From: Brucella oryzae
Lineage (GTDB): Bacteria; Pseudomonadota; Alphaproteobacteria; Rhizobiales; Rhizobiaceae
Direction: 5' to 3'
Assembly: GCA_012103035.1 (NCBI GenBank)
Contig: JAAVLL010000002.1
Span: forward strand, 1,434,501 to 1,498,500
Length of the DNA: 64,000 nucleotides
Every line of letters starts with the position of its first letter. Position 1 is the stretch's first letter. A program made the position numbers and the translations under genes. Positions 10,616 through 20,475 of this stretch are shown here, piece by piece. The notes beneath the pieces are model-generated. The model saw only the letters and a list, made by a program, of their open reading frames with translations. It was not told the origin of the DNA and ran no database searches.

Positions 10616-11668
10616 ATGAGTGAAATGGATAAAGTGCAGGAGAAACCCAGCCAGACAATCAAGCCGGAGGCGCAGGCAAAGCTGCCCAAGGTGGGTGTCC
10701 TGCTGGTCAATCTCGGCACACCGGATGGCACGAGCTATGGCCCGATGCGCCGCTATCTGGCTGAATTTCTTTCGGATCGCCGCGTCATCGAATGGCCGCG
10801 CCTCATCTGGTATCCGATCCTTTACGGCATCGTCCTCAACACTCGTCCGAAACGTTCCGGCAGGCTTTATGACCGCATCTGGAACCGTGAGAAAAACGAA
10901 TCTCCGTTACGGACCTATACCCGCGCGCAGGGCGAGAAGCTTGCAAAGGCGCTTGCCGAATATCCCAATGTGGTCGTGGACTGGGCGATGCGTTATGGCC
11001 AGCCCTCCATCGAAAGCGTAACCGACCGCCTTTTGGCGCAAGGTTGCGAGCGGATCGTCATGTTCCCGCTCTATCCGCAATATTCGGCGACGACGACGGC
11101 GACGGTGAACGACAAGTTCTTCGAAGCACTCATGAAGAAGCGTTTCCAGCCGGCAGTGCGCATCGTGCCGTCCTATGAAACGGAACCGGTATACATCGAC
11201 GCTCTGGCTCGCTCCATCGAGAAGCATCTGGAAACGCTGTCCTTCAAGCCGGAAGTGATCCTCGCTTCCTATCACGGCATTCCCAAGAGCTATTCCGACA
11301 AGGGCGACCCCTACCGCCAGCAATGTCTCGAAACGTCACGCCTTTTGCAGGCGCGGCTGGGACTTGATGACAGCCAGTTTCGCTCCACGTTTCAGTCGCG
11401 CTTCGGACCCGAAGAATGGCTGCAGCCTTATACCGACGAAACGGTGAAGGAACTGGCTAAGCACGAGGTCAAATCGATGGCTGTTCTCAATCCGGGTTTC
11501 GTGGCTGACTGCCTGGAAACAGTCGATGAGATCGGCAATGAGGCCGCTGAAGAATTTCTTGAAAATGGTGGCGAGAATTTCAGCCATATTCCTTGTCTGA
11601 ATGACAGCGAAGACGGCATGAAGGTCATCGAGACACTGGTGCGTCGCGAATTGCAGGGATGGGTGTAG
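10616..11668 (+). CDS. hemH: Ferrochelatase
   Basis: Inserts Fe2+ into protoporphyrin IX, the last step of heme synthesis, at the inner face of the membrane. The product of 350 residues is intact. It shows VGVLLVNLGTPD at the N-terminus, FPLYPQYSATTTATV, ASYHGIPKSY with the metal-site His, and LNPGFVADCLETVDEI with the catalytic Glu region. ATG 10616 follows AGGAGTCGGAAG; an upstream in-frame start at 10574 is ignored. Good family length and no frame damage. Confidence 0.95.
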   Translation: MSEMDKVQEKPSQTIKPEAQAKLPKVGVLLVNLGTPDGTSYGPMRRYLAEFLSDRRVIEWPRLIWYPILYGIVLNTRPKRSGRLYDRIWNREKNESPLRTYTRAQGEKLAKALAEYPNVVVDWAMRYGQPSIESVTDRLLAQGCERIVMFPLYPQYSATTTATVNDKFFEALMKKRFQPAVRIVPSYETEPVYIDALARSIEKHLETLSFKPEVILASYHGIPKSYSDKGDPYRQQCLETSRLLQARLGLDDSQFRSTFQSRFGPEEWLQPYTDETVKELAKHEVKSMAVLNPGFVADCLETVDEIGNEAAEEFLENGGENFSHIPCLNDSEDGMKVIETLVRRELQGWV

Positions 11669-11673
11669 ATTGA

Positions 11674-11762
11674 AGGGAGTAAGGCGATAGGGCAGTAAGG
11701 CAGTATGTTCTATCTGTGCTAGAATCCGCCTACTGCCTTATTTGCCCTACTGCCCTATTGCC
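11674..11762. repeat. Inverted arrays of degenerate 8-bp units
   Basis: Four units (AGGGAGTA, AGGCGATA, GGGCAGTA, AGGCAGTA) at 11674-11705. After a 25-bp spacer come four reverse-complement units (TACTGCCT, TATTTGCC, CTACTGCC, CTATTGCC) at 11731-11762. The arms pair into one large hairpin between hemH and the SPFH gene. The unit resembles AGGGCAGT, the 8-mer of Brucella VNTR typing loci. Confidence 0.8.
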
Positions 11763-11775
11763 TTAAGGAAAAACA

Positions 11776-12763
11776 ATGACCGGTTTCGATATAACACTGC
11801 TCATTCTGGCCGCGCTGGTTCTGGCGACGCTGTTTGCCGGCATAAAGACCGTGCCGCAGGGCTATAATTACACGGTCGAGCGGTTCGGTCGCTATACGCG
11901 CACGCTCAATCCGGGCCTGAACCTGATCGTGCCGTTTTTCGACCGCATCGGCGCGCGCCTCAACATGATGGAGCAGGTACTCGATGTGCCGACGCAGGAA
12001 GTCATCACCCGCGACAATGCCATTGTAGGCGTGGATGGCGTAGCCTTCTATCAGGTGCTGAACGCGGCGCAGGCCGCCTATCAGGTAGCGAACCTGCAAT
12101 ATGCGATCCTCAATCTGACAATGACCAACATTCGTACGGTCATGGGTTCGATGGACCTCGATGAGTTGCTGTCGAACCGCGACGCGATCAATGATCGCCT
12201 GCTGCGCGTGGTGGATGAAGCGGCCCATCCCTGGGGCATCAAGATGACGCGCGTGGAAATCAAGGACATCAATCCGCCGGAAGACATCGTCGCTTCGATG
12301 GCACGCCAGATGAAGGCCGAACGTGACAAGCGCGCGCAGGTTCTGGAAGCGGAAGGTGACCGCAACGCGCAGATTTTGCGCGCCGAAGGCCAGAAGCAGT
12401 CGCAGATCCTCGAAGCCGAAGGCAAGCTGGAAGCAGCCAGACGCGAGGCGGAGGCACGCGAACGTCTGGCCGAAGCAGAAGCGAAGGCCACCACCATGGT
12501 TTCCGATGCCGTTGCAAACGGCAATGTGCAGGCGCTTAACTACTTCGTTGCTCAGAAATATACGGAAGCGCTCAGCAATATTGCCAGCGCCAAGAACCAA
12601 AAGGTCGTTCTCATGCCGCTTGAGGCAAGCTCCCTTATCGGCTCACTTGGTGGCATTGGCGCGATTGCCAAGGAAGTTTTGGCGACAGCATCCGGCCGAC
12701 AGACCCGGCACCACAGTCACCGCCCCTGCCCGTCCACGCAGCGTTCCACCTGCAGGGCGTTAA
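11776..12763 (+). CDS. SPFH/stomatin-family membrane protein (QmcA-like)
   Basis: One N-terminal membrane segment (residues ~4-22) is followed by an SPFH/Band-7 domain (IKTVPQGYNYTVERFGRY to about residue 170). A long Ala/Glu/Arg coiled coil comes next, then SLIGSLGGIGAIAKEVF. Such proteins form ring-like assemblies in membrane microdomains and often pair with an NfeD partner, as here. The frame is lost near 12682 after AKEV: a T run, and one more base near 12693, must be restored. Reading then ends PRSVPPAGR at 12763, 14 bases before the NfeD start. Taken literally, the sequence fuses the two genes in one open frame; I regard that as an error product. Confidence 0.82.
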
Positions 12764-12777
12764 AAAGAGAGGGCGCC

Positions 12778-13238
12778 ATGATTATTGAATTTCTGTCCGG
12801 TCTCGGCATCTGGAACTGGCTTGTTTTCGGGCTGGTCCTGCTCATTCTGGAAATCTCGGCGCCCGGTTTCTTCTTCATCTGGTTCGGACTTGCTGCACTT
12901 GTGACCGGCGCGCTCGCCTTTCTCCTGTCTTCGACAACAGGGTTTGGCTGGCAGTTTCAAACCGTTGTGTTTCTGGTTCTGGCAGTTATTTTCGTGCTCG
13001 CGGGACGTCGCTTCTTCGGCTCGCGCAGCACCGATGCCGACGAACCCTTACTCAATCGTCGCGGCGAACAGCGGTGGGCCAGCGCGCCACATTAACGGAA
13101 CCGATCATCAATGGTCGCGGACGTATCCGTATTAACGATACGATGTGGCGCGTGAAAGGGCCCGATCTACCCACGGGCACCGAAGTCCGGGTGATTGCTT
13201 TCGATCCGGTTTCGCTGGAGATTGAAGTCGCTGAATAG
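12778..13238 (+). CDS. NfeD-like membrane protein
   Basis: Short partner of the SPFH protein. Two or three hydrophobic helices (residues ~12-30, 34-52 and 58-75) are followed by the OB-fold NfeDC domain, whose end reads VIAFDPVSLEIEVAE. ATG 12778 is placed by the TM start and the normal size of ~153 residues. The frame breaks near 13072 (EQLVGQRATLTEPI after a restored base). SPFH-NfeD pairs are a conserved operon. Known partners form oligomeric membrane complexes; substrate role unknown. Confidence 0.8.
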
Positions 13239-13282
13239 GGAATTTGAAAGAATCGGATAAGCTAAAGCAAGTTATTTTTAAC

Positions 13283-13314
13283 TTACTCCCTTACTCCCTT
13301 ACTCCCTTACTCCC
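13283..13314. repeat. 8-bp tandem repeat, four perfect units
   Basis: TTACTCCC occurs four times without change, between the convergent NfeD and kdsD genes and two bases from the kdsD stop. The reverse complement GGGAGTAA overlaps the first unit at 11674. Confidence 0.9.
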
Positions 13315-13316
13315 TT

Positions 13317-14317
13317 TCACGCCGCGCCTATCCGCAACAGATCGTGGAAATGCACGAGCCCGATGGGTCGCCCGGTGTCCACCACGATCAGCGCACCAAT
13401 ATGATTTTCGTTGATGGTGTTGAGTGCAGCAGTCGCCAGCATATTCTGGTCCACCGTCTTCGGCTTGCGTGTCATGATGTCGTCAACCGCCAAAGCCGCA
13501 AGATTGCGGCTTAGATTGCGAGAGATGTCGCCATCCGTGACGATGCCTGCCAGATCGCCACCATCATCGACAACCACCACACAGCCGAAGCTCTTTTGCG
13601 CCAGAACCTTCATCGCGTCCGGCAGGGACGTACCCACTTTACCAGCGGGAGGCGTTCGCCGCGATGCATGATATCCCGAATATGGACGAGACTGGCACCC
13701 AACGAACCACCAGGATGAAAGGTCTTGAAGTCGCTTGGGGTAAAGCCGCGCGCTTCCAGAAGCGCGATTGCAAGCGCATCTCCGATGGCGAGCTGCATCA
13801 TGGTCGAGGTTGTCGGCGCCAGACCATGCGGGCAGGCTTCGGCAGTCTTCGGCAAAAGCAGCACCACATCAGCCGACCGCCCTAGGGCTGAATCCTCGCG
13901 CGAAGTGATGGCAATGAGCGGAATGCGGAAACGCTGGGAATAATTGACGATACCCTTCAATTCCGCCGTTTCGCCCGACCATGAGATAGCCAAAATGACA
14001 TCGTCGCGACCGATCATGCCAAGGTCGCCGTGATTGGCTTCCGCAGAATGAACGAAGAATGCCGAAGTACCGGTCGAAGCGAAGGTAGCGGCAAGCTTAG
14101 AGCCGATATGGCCGCTCTTGCCTACGCCCGTAACCACCAGACGTCCGCGCGAGGCGACGATACGCTTCACCGCTTTGACAAAGGGGACGGAAAGGCCGTT
14201 ATTCAGCGCTTCTTCAAGCGCCGTAAGGCCAGCATTTTCTGTCTTTATGGTGCGCAGCGCCGAAGCGATAGCCGCTTCCGCGTCTGCCGGAGGGATGATC
14301 TGATCGAGCTTTTCCAT
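13317..14317 (-). CDS. kdsD: Arabinose-5-phosphate isomerase
   Basis: Converts ribulose 5-phosphate to arabinose 5-phosphate for KDO and lipopolysaccharide. A SIS sugar-isomerase domain (VVTGVGKSGHIGSKLAATF, SAEANHGDLGMI, SWSGETAEL) is followed by a CBS pair (DIMTRKPKTV, GIVTDGDISRNL). ATG 14317 gives 333 residues, close to the family norm; longer in-frame starts up to 14392 lack a better ribosome site. A missing A near 13638 (PLVKVGTSL) restores one frame. Members used for capsule (KpsF) look alike, but no capsule genes are near. Confidence 0.85.
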
Positions 14318-14460
14318 GGCGGAAAGGGTTAGCTTCTTCGCAGCCGGTTGTCCAAACATTTGTGCTGCGCGCATGATCGTGAATTCGGCCAAAGCAACTA
14401 AGAATTAACCATGTGCCTTTACCGTTCATCTACCACGTTGCGACGGTTTGAAAACACGAC

Positions 14461-16046
14461 ATGCTTTTTGCCAAGGTCCCTTATGGCGGTTCGGCGCCTA
14501 TTGCCCGCAGGCTCCAATGCCTGTTTCTATCGGGCGTGGCCATGGCAATCAGTCATAGCGCTTCCTTTGCCCAGGATGCCTACCTACGCGGGAGCGTCGC
14601 CGAGGATGTGCTTTCAGCCTCCTCGCCTGAAACGCTCGCAAATCGCGGACTTGCCGCGCCCAGATATGATGACGGCGCCAGCGAGACGACCGACGGAAGC
14701 TACACGCCGCCTGAAAACACGACAGCGTCAGACCCGACCACCGCAGTGCAACCGGCTCCCGCAGCTCTCATACCGCAAGATCGCCAGTCGCTGCAGCCCG
14801 ACAATATTCGTGTCGGCTCGGTTGATAGCCAGACAAGCGATGAAGCGGTGCGTGTACAGCGCGAAAATCTTCGTCAATTACCCGAACAAGGGCGCAGCTC
14901 ACGCAGGAAGCCGATCCATTCGCGCCGGTCGGCATTCGCACGGGTTCGTTTATCCTCCGACCATCGCTGGAGCAAGGTATCCGTGCTACGACCAACGGCG
15001 ACAACAGCGCAACCGGTTCCAGTGCGGTGCTCAACGAAACTACATTGCGGCTCAATGCCCAGTCGGACTGGGCGCGCCATCAGGCAACGCTGGACGCATC
15101 CGGCACCTGGGCCAAGTCCATTTCGGGCGAAGACGTTTCGGAACCGCGGGTCGATATTCAGGGTAAAATACGCTTCGATCTCGGCGATCAAACCACCGTC
15201 AACACCGGTGCGGGCTATCAGCTGCGTCGTGAAAGCGCATCAAGTCCGAACGGGATCGTCGGCGCCTTGCAACGGCCTCTGGTTCATACCCTCAACGGAA
15301 GTCTCGGCGTCGAACGCGATATGGGCCTGATCTTCGGCAGTGCAACCGGGCGGGTCGAGCACAATATCTACGGCGATGCGGAGCTGTCATCCGGCGGTAC
15401 GGTCAGCCAGAAGGACCGCGACAACACCTATGCCAGTATTACGCTGCGCGGCGGCTTCAGCCTGTCCCCGGCGATCAAGCCCTTCACCGAAGTTGAATTG
15501 GGCAAACGCATCTTCGACGAGAAGGTGGACAGCAATGGCTATAAGCGCAGTGGATCGCAATTTGCCCTGCGCGGCGGTATGATGCTGGATATGGGCGAGA
15601 AGCTGAGCGGCGAATTCGCCGCCGGTTACATGCGTGCAAACAGCGATGATTCTCGTCTCAGCGACATCAGCGGCCCGTCGATCAATGCGGCGCTCAACTG
15701 GTCCCCGTTGCGCGGAACCGATGTACGCCTCTATGCACAGACCACTGTCGATACTTCGACCACACCCGGCATTGCCGGGTCACTCCTTCATTTCGCAAGC
15801 CTCGACGTGACCCGTCGCATACGCTCCGACCTTAGCCTCAATGGCAGGCTCGACGCCAATATCCGGCAGAACAAGGATGGCACCGGAACCGATTACACGA
15901 TCGGCGCACAGATCGGAGCAACCTACTGGATCAATCGTTTCGTCGGACTCGATGCACGCCTGCGTCACGAGTTCCTGACGAGCAAGATTTCCAACCGCGA
16001 ATATAAGGCTAACAGCGTCTATCTCGGCGTAAAAGTTCAGCGTTAG
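14461..16046 (+). CDS. Outer-membrane beta-barrel protein (BBP2-like)
   Basis: Signal peptide of ~38 residues ends SASFAQ. A Ser/Thr/Pro-rich stretch follows to residue ~135, then a ~390-residue region of alternating beta strands rich in Gly, Thr and Asp, typical of the putative beta-barrel porin-2 family. The chain ends in KVQR, with strand-like NSVYLGVKVQ as the probable closing strand. One base is missing near 14874 (NLRSITRTRAQLTQEADPF). Its function is not known. A strong terminator follows, now duplicated by an insertion sequence. Monocistronic as far as can be seen. Confidence 0.75.
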
Positions 16047-16056
16047 AGAAGATAAA

Positions 16057-16080
16057 ACGGCATCCCTTGCGGGATGCCGT
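16057..16080. terminator. Terminator, left copy of IS target duplication
   Basis: The 24-mer has arms ACGGCATCCC and GGGATGCCGT around TTGC. It is identical to 17608-17631. It serves the beta-barrel gene; the T tail that originally followed it now lies after the right copy. Confidence 0.85.
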
Positions 16081-17607
16081 CAGGCTGCTGACAAACCCGT
16101 TGATATTTTTCGGCGGGTTTTGTTTTTAGGAGGGGCCGCGTTTTGCGACAGCGTTTGCGCGATGTTGCAAGTGGCCGCAGCCGCTCATGCGGTGGCTGCC
16201 CCTGGCGCTTTGTTCAGCGCCATTGCGATCTTCTTGATATTCTGTGCTGCGGCCTGCAGCAGACATTGGCAGGCGACGCGGACAAGGCCTCGAAAGCGGG
16301 CGTAGCGGTGGCCGTGCAGCTGCTTGGCGTCGGCAAAGGATCGCTCCACCGTTTCCTTGCGCCGCTTATAGATCGCTTTTCCCCAAGCTGTGAGACGCTG
16401 GGCGTCAGTGCGTTGGCGGGCGTCCTGCCAGACATGCCGGGTGATGGTGCGGATGGCCTTGGCGTTGGACGTGCAGGATGCGCGCAGCGGGCAGGTCCGG
16501 CAGATGGCCGGATCGGATACATAATGCTTGTAACCGTTGCGGTCGGTCGTGGCATAGGTGAGCAATTGCCCCTCGGGGCAGCGATAGCCATCGGCATCGG
16601 TTTCGAATGCGAACTTCGACTTGCGCATCATGCCGTCCCGCGGCGGCGTCGGAGTGCGGTAGCCGGTGACGCCGAGGATATGGCGATCCTCCAAACCCTG
16701 GGCAATGGCCGCTGTCGCATAACCGGCATCCAGCCCGACCGCGCCAACCGCGAAGTCAAAGCGTCGACGCTGCCGATCCAGACGGTCGAGGTAGACGCGA
16801 CTGTCATGCACATTGGCCGGTGTGACGTGGATGTCGGTGATGATGGCGAGCTTTCCATCCACCGTGCGGTGGTCGAGATAGTAGAAGCCCTTCGGCTTGC
16901 CGTCGCGCACCATATAGCCGCTTTCCGGATCGGTGCGCGACACCTTGGTTTCCGTCGCCCGCGGTTCGCGCTCTTTCTCCCTCAGAGGCTTTTGACCATG
17001 CAGCGCCCGCTCGACATCGATTGCCCGGTCGAGAGCAGCCCAGTAGTCGGCGCGCGACTTCTCGATCATCGCGAGATCGTATTTGCCCTTGTTGGCATTG
17101 GCCTTCAGATGTGTGCTGTCGGTATAAAGCACCGTCCCATCGACCAGTCCGTGCCTGATCGCCTGTTCAACGATGTGGTCGAAAATGTCCTGGGCGACCG
17201 ATGTGTCGTTAAAGCGCCGCCGCCGGTTCTGGCTCAGTGTCGAGGCGTCGAACACCGCATCGCTCAGCTTCAGGCGCAGGAACCAGCGATAGGCGACATT
17301 GACCTCGATCTCACGCACCAGCTGACGCTCCGAGCGCACGCCGAACAGGTAGCCGATGAACAGCGCCTTGAACATCAAGGTCGGATCGAGCGGCGGACGG
17401 CCGTTGTCGGGGCAATAAAGCCCAGCAACCCGATCATGGATGAAAGAGAAGTCCATCACCGCATCGATCTTGCGAAGCAGATGATCTTTGGGGACCAGTT
17501 GATCGAGTGTCACCATCTCGAGCGCGGTCTGTGCGGCGGCTGGTTTCTTCAACATATCCCAATGAATCACAAAACCCCAGGCATAGCCAGGGGTTTGTCA
17601 GCACCTG
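16081..17607 (-). mobile_element. IS1182-family insertion sequence, complete
   Basis: The 1527-bp element has inverted ends: CAGGCTGCTGACAAACCC at the left, and the reverse complement of the right end reads CAGG-TGCTGACAAACCC. It carries one intact transposase gene. It is flanked by two identical 24-bp copies of a terminator hairpin, read as the target duplication. Confidence 0.88.
16185..17570 (-). CDS. IS1182-family transposase
   Basis: An intact product of 461 residues with an N-terminal DUF772-type domain (PLDPTLMFKALFIGYLFGV and SERQLVREIEVNVAYRWFL). The DDE catalytic core has Asp in LYTDSTHLKANANK, Asp in GLDAGYAT and Glu in RRKETVERSFADAK. It has a Cys-rich insert with CPEGQ, CRTCPLRASC, common in this family. 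Start at ATG 17570 lies close to the right inverted repeat. One of the few undamaged genes of its size in the window. Confidence 0.92.
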   Translation of the reverse strand: MIHWDMLKKPAAAQTALEMVTLDQLVPKDHLLRKIDAVMDFSFIHDRVAGLYCPDNGRPPLDPTLMFKALFIGYLFGVRSERQLVREIEVNVAYRWFLRLKLSDAVFDASTLSQNRRRRFNDTSVAQDIFDHIVEQAIRHGLVDGTVLYTDSTHLKANANKGKYDLAMIEKSRADYWAALDRAIDVERALHGQKPLREKEREPRATETKVSRTDPESGYMVRDGKPKGFYYLDHRTVDGKLAIITDIHVTPANVHDSRVYLDRLDRQRRRFDFAVGAVGLDAGYATAAIAQGLEDRHILGVTGYRTPTPPRDGMMRKSKFAFETDADGYRCPEGQLLTYATTDRNGYKHYVSDPAICRTCPLRASCTSNAKAIRTITRHVWQDARQRTDAQRLTAWGKAIYKRRKETVERSFADAKQLHGHRYARFRGLVRVACQCLLQAAAQNIKKIAMALNKAPGAATA

Positions 17608-17631
17608 ACGGCATCCCTTGCGGGATGCCGT
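17608..17631. terminator. Terminator, right copy of IS target duplication
   Basis: Same 24-mer as at 16057-16080, here followed by TTTTGTG. It lies just past the stop of the leftward GntP permease gene and is likely bidirectional. Confidence 0.85.
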
Positions 17632-17643
17632 TTTGTGATTAGC

Positions 17644-19018
17644 TCAAGCGAGCCAGAACAGAATACACGCCATGCCGAACCCAAGAAGACCGATAAGGGT
17701 TTCCAGGACGGTCCAGGTTTTCAGCGTTGTCTTGACGTCCATGTTGAAGAAACGCCCAACAAGCCAGAAGCCCGAATCGTTGACATGGGACAGCATGACT
17801 GATCCTGCGGCAAGCGCGATCACCACTGCGGCAGTCTCAAGCCCGTGATATCCTGCAGCCTGAACAGCAGGCTGAATAAGCCCGGCAGCTGTAATCAACG
17901 CCACCGTTGCCGACCCCTGTGCTACACGCAGAATCGTTGCAATCAGGAAGCCCGCCACAATGACGGGCAATCCTGTATTAGCGAACGCATTTGATAAGGC
18001 GTCACCAATACCTGAAGCACGCAGGACGCCACCGAACATTCCGCCGGCACCAGTAATCAAGATGATGGAACAAACCGGGCCAAGCGCTGAATCGAGAATA
18101 CGTTCGACGCTGGCAAGGTCTCTACCGCGCCGTGGACCCAACACATAGGACGCCACCAGCACCGAAATCAGCAGAGCAACCGGCGTCGATCCGATCATTC
18201 GTGCCAGTTGATACCAGTTGGCATCGGCACTGACCCAGCCTTGCGCGCGGGCAAAATCGAGACCCGTATTGATGAAGATGAGAACCAGCGGCAGCAAAAG
18301 AAGCAAGATAACCAGGCTGAGCTCGGAGGGTTCACGGCCTCTTCTACATTCTTCCCGGCATCAAAACTGTCGGGGATCGGAAGATTGATCCTTTTGCCGA
18401 TCCACGCGCCGAAAAGATGCCCGGCAATAAACCAGACAGGTATGACAACTACGATGCCGACAAGAATTAGAAGCCCTACATCGGCACCCAATAGCTCGGA
18501 TGCTGCCACCGGACCTGGATGCGGCGGGACGAAAACATGCATCACCGAAAAGGCCGCAGCGACCGGAATACCATAGAGAAGCAGGCTTCCCGAGGCGCCG
18601 CCCGACCGTGAAGACCACTGGCAGCATCACCACCAACCCCGCATCGAAAAGATGGGAAAGCCGAAGATCAGCGATGCGATACCAAGCGCCATGGGGGCTC
18701 GCTTTTCTCCGAACCGCCGGATGAGATCGTCGGCAAGCGCCTGCGCGCCGCCGGATATTTCGAGCAATCGGCCCAGCATTGCGCCAAGGCCGACCAGCAG
18801 CGCCACCCGCCAAGGGTGGATCCGAAAGCGGACGTGATGGTCGTCAGAATATTGCCTGCCGGAATACCGGTGGCAAGCGCCGTCAAAAGGCTGACAATTA
18901 TAAGTGCTACGAAGGCATGGACACGAAACCGGATGATAAGCAAAAGCAATAATATAACAGCACCGACCGCTATCGAGATGAGCGCGCCTGCACCCATCGT
19001 CTGCTGGAATTCCTGCAT
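17644..19018 (-). CDS. GntP-family gluconate/organic acid permease
   Basis: Inner-membrane H+ symporter with 12 or more hydrophobic helices over ~458 residues. GntP-type blocks are VGLGAMLGRLLEISGGAQALAD, shown in part, then HVFVPPHPGPVAA and SHVNDSGFWLVGRFF near the C-terminus. ATG 19018 follows AAGGAATAAAGC. The frame breaks near 18825, 18645, 18590 and 18320, each fixed by a single base. Gluconate is the usual substrate; a related hydroxy acid is possible. It stands alone, with no kinase or regulator adjacent. Confidence 0.82.
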
Positions 19019-19154
19019 GCTTTATTCCTTCTGAAGGGGAGGAACCTGTTGTAGGGATTGCACCTGAAAGGTGTTTCACACTTTTGGGGTATATGCTAGG
19101 CCAAATGCCTATTGTCATCGACTAAAAAGCAATTTTCACGGAAAAATGCTACAG

Positions 19155-19183
19155 GCAAAAACGCCCCTTTTGCAGGGGCGTGA
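19155..19183 (-). terminator. Terminator after galU
   Basis: On the minus strand ACGCCCC and GGGGCGT arms with an AAAA-containing loop are followed by TTTTTG. Confidence 0.8.
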
Positions 19184-19204
19184 CCAGAGACCGGACCAAT
19201 TCTA

Positions 19205-20096
19205 TCAGGCTGGCTTGATTGTATTCAGCAGATTGCCGATCGAGCTTTCGACCGAAGGACGGATATCGTTACGCCATAGCGCAAAAGCAACGTTGGCCTC
19301 AATGAAACCGGCTTTGGAACCGCAGTCGAAAGTCAGGCCCTGATAGTTGAAGCCGAAGAATTTCTGAGCATCAGCAAGCTTCAGCATCGCATCCGTCAGC
19401 TGAATTTCGTTGCCAGCGCCCTTTTCCTGCTTGCTCAGAAGCTCGAAGATTTCCGGCTGCAGAATGTAGCGGCCATTGATGTAGAGATTGGAAGGGGCTG
19501 TACCTTTGGCAGGCTTTTCGACCATCTGCGTGATCTCGAAGCCGCTGCCAATTGCTTCGCCCTTGCCGACAATACCGTATTTATGTGCTTCTTCCGGGTC
19601 GCATTCCTGCACAGCAATGACGTTGCCGCCGGTCTTTTCGTAAAGTTCGACCATCTCCTTCAGGCAACCCTTTTGGACTGCATGACCATATCCGGCAGCA
19701 GAAGAGCGAATGGCTCATCGCCAACGAGTTCGCGGGCGCACCAGACCGCATGGCCAAGGCCGAGCGGCACCTGCTGGCGGGTGAAGCTGGTCGTTCCCGG
19801 CTGCGGCTGGATATCCTGAAGATGCTCCAGTTCCGCCGTCTTGCCGCGCTCGGCAAGCGTGGAATAAAGCTCAACCTGCGCATCGAAATAGTCCTCGATG
19901 ACCGCTTTGTTGCGTCCGGTGACGAAAATCAGATGTTCGATACCGCTTCGCGCGCCTCATCGACCACATACTGGATGACGGGCTTATCCACGACCGTCAG
20001 CATTTCTTTGGGGATGGATTTGGTGGCGGGCAGGAAGCGGGTGCCAAGACCTGCGACAGGAAACACGGCCTTGCGAATTTTTCGAATCGAACTCAT
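19205..20096 (-). CDS. galU: UTP-glucose-1-phosphate uridylyltransferase
   Basis: Makes UDP-glucose for surface polysaccharides and trehalose. The nucleotide-binding signature is [19 protein letters not shown], followed by [11 protein letters not shown]. Later blocks are [23 protein letters not shown] and [16 protein letters not shown] 20096 has GAGGAGAGGA just upstream. Frame losses near 19935 and 19672 disappear with single restored bases. The predicted product is about 297 residues, normal for GalU. It is monocistronic with its own terminator. Confidence 0.9.
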
Positions 20097-20475
20097 TCCT
20101 CTCCTCGATTTCACTATTTCAGACTTGCTATCAAAGCATTGAAACGACTGAATTTCAAATAAGGCCTTTTCATTAAAGAACGACGAAATTGCGTGGCCCA
20201 TCCCATCACATTCAATGACCCGACCTTAATGTTGCTTGATTCAAAAATTTTTCGAAACTTCAGGCAAATTTTAATCCGGATCCACGATGGTAAACCAATT
20301 GCTAACCGACAGGTTCTAATTTGAGCGTTCAACAATTCGACCGGGAATTTTCTGCTGGCTCAAATTCAACATAGGATGGTATTAATTGATTAATGCAATC
20401 CGGGGCGAGCAGATTCCAGGTCGAAGGGAAACGCGCCGGTATCGGCTAAATTTGATTGCAGAAGGGAAACACAGA
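20097..20475. other. Divergent intergenic region, galU / transglycosylase
   Basis: About 379 A/T-rich bases between two divergent genes. Promoters for both must lie here. I see no repeat and no RNA gene. Confidence 0.45.

Noticed and set aside
11776..13095. One long open frame joining the SPFH protein and NfeD
   Set aside because: The junction residues are out of frame with both families. Two restored bases separate the genes into normal sizes.
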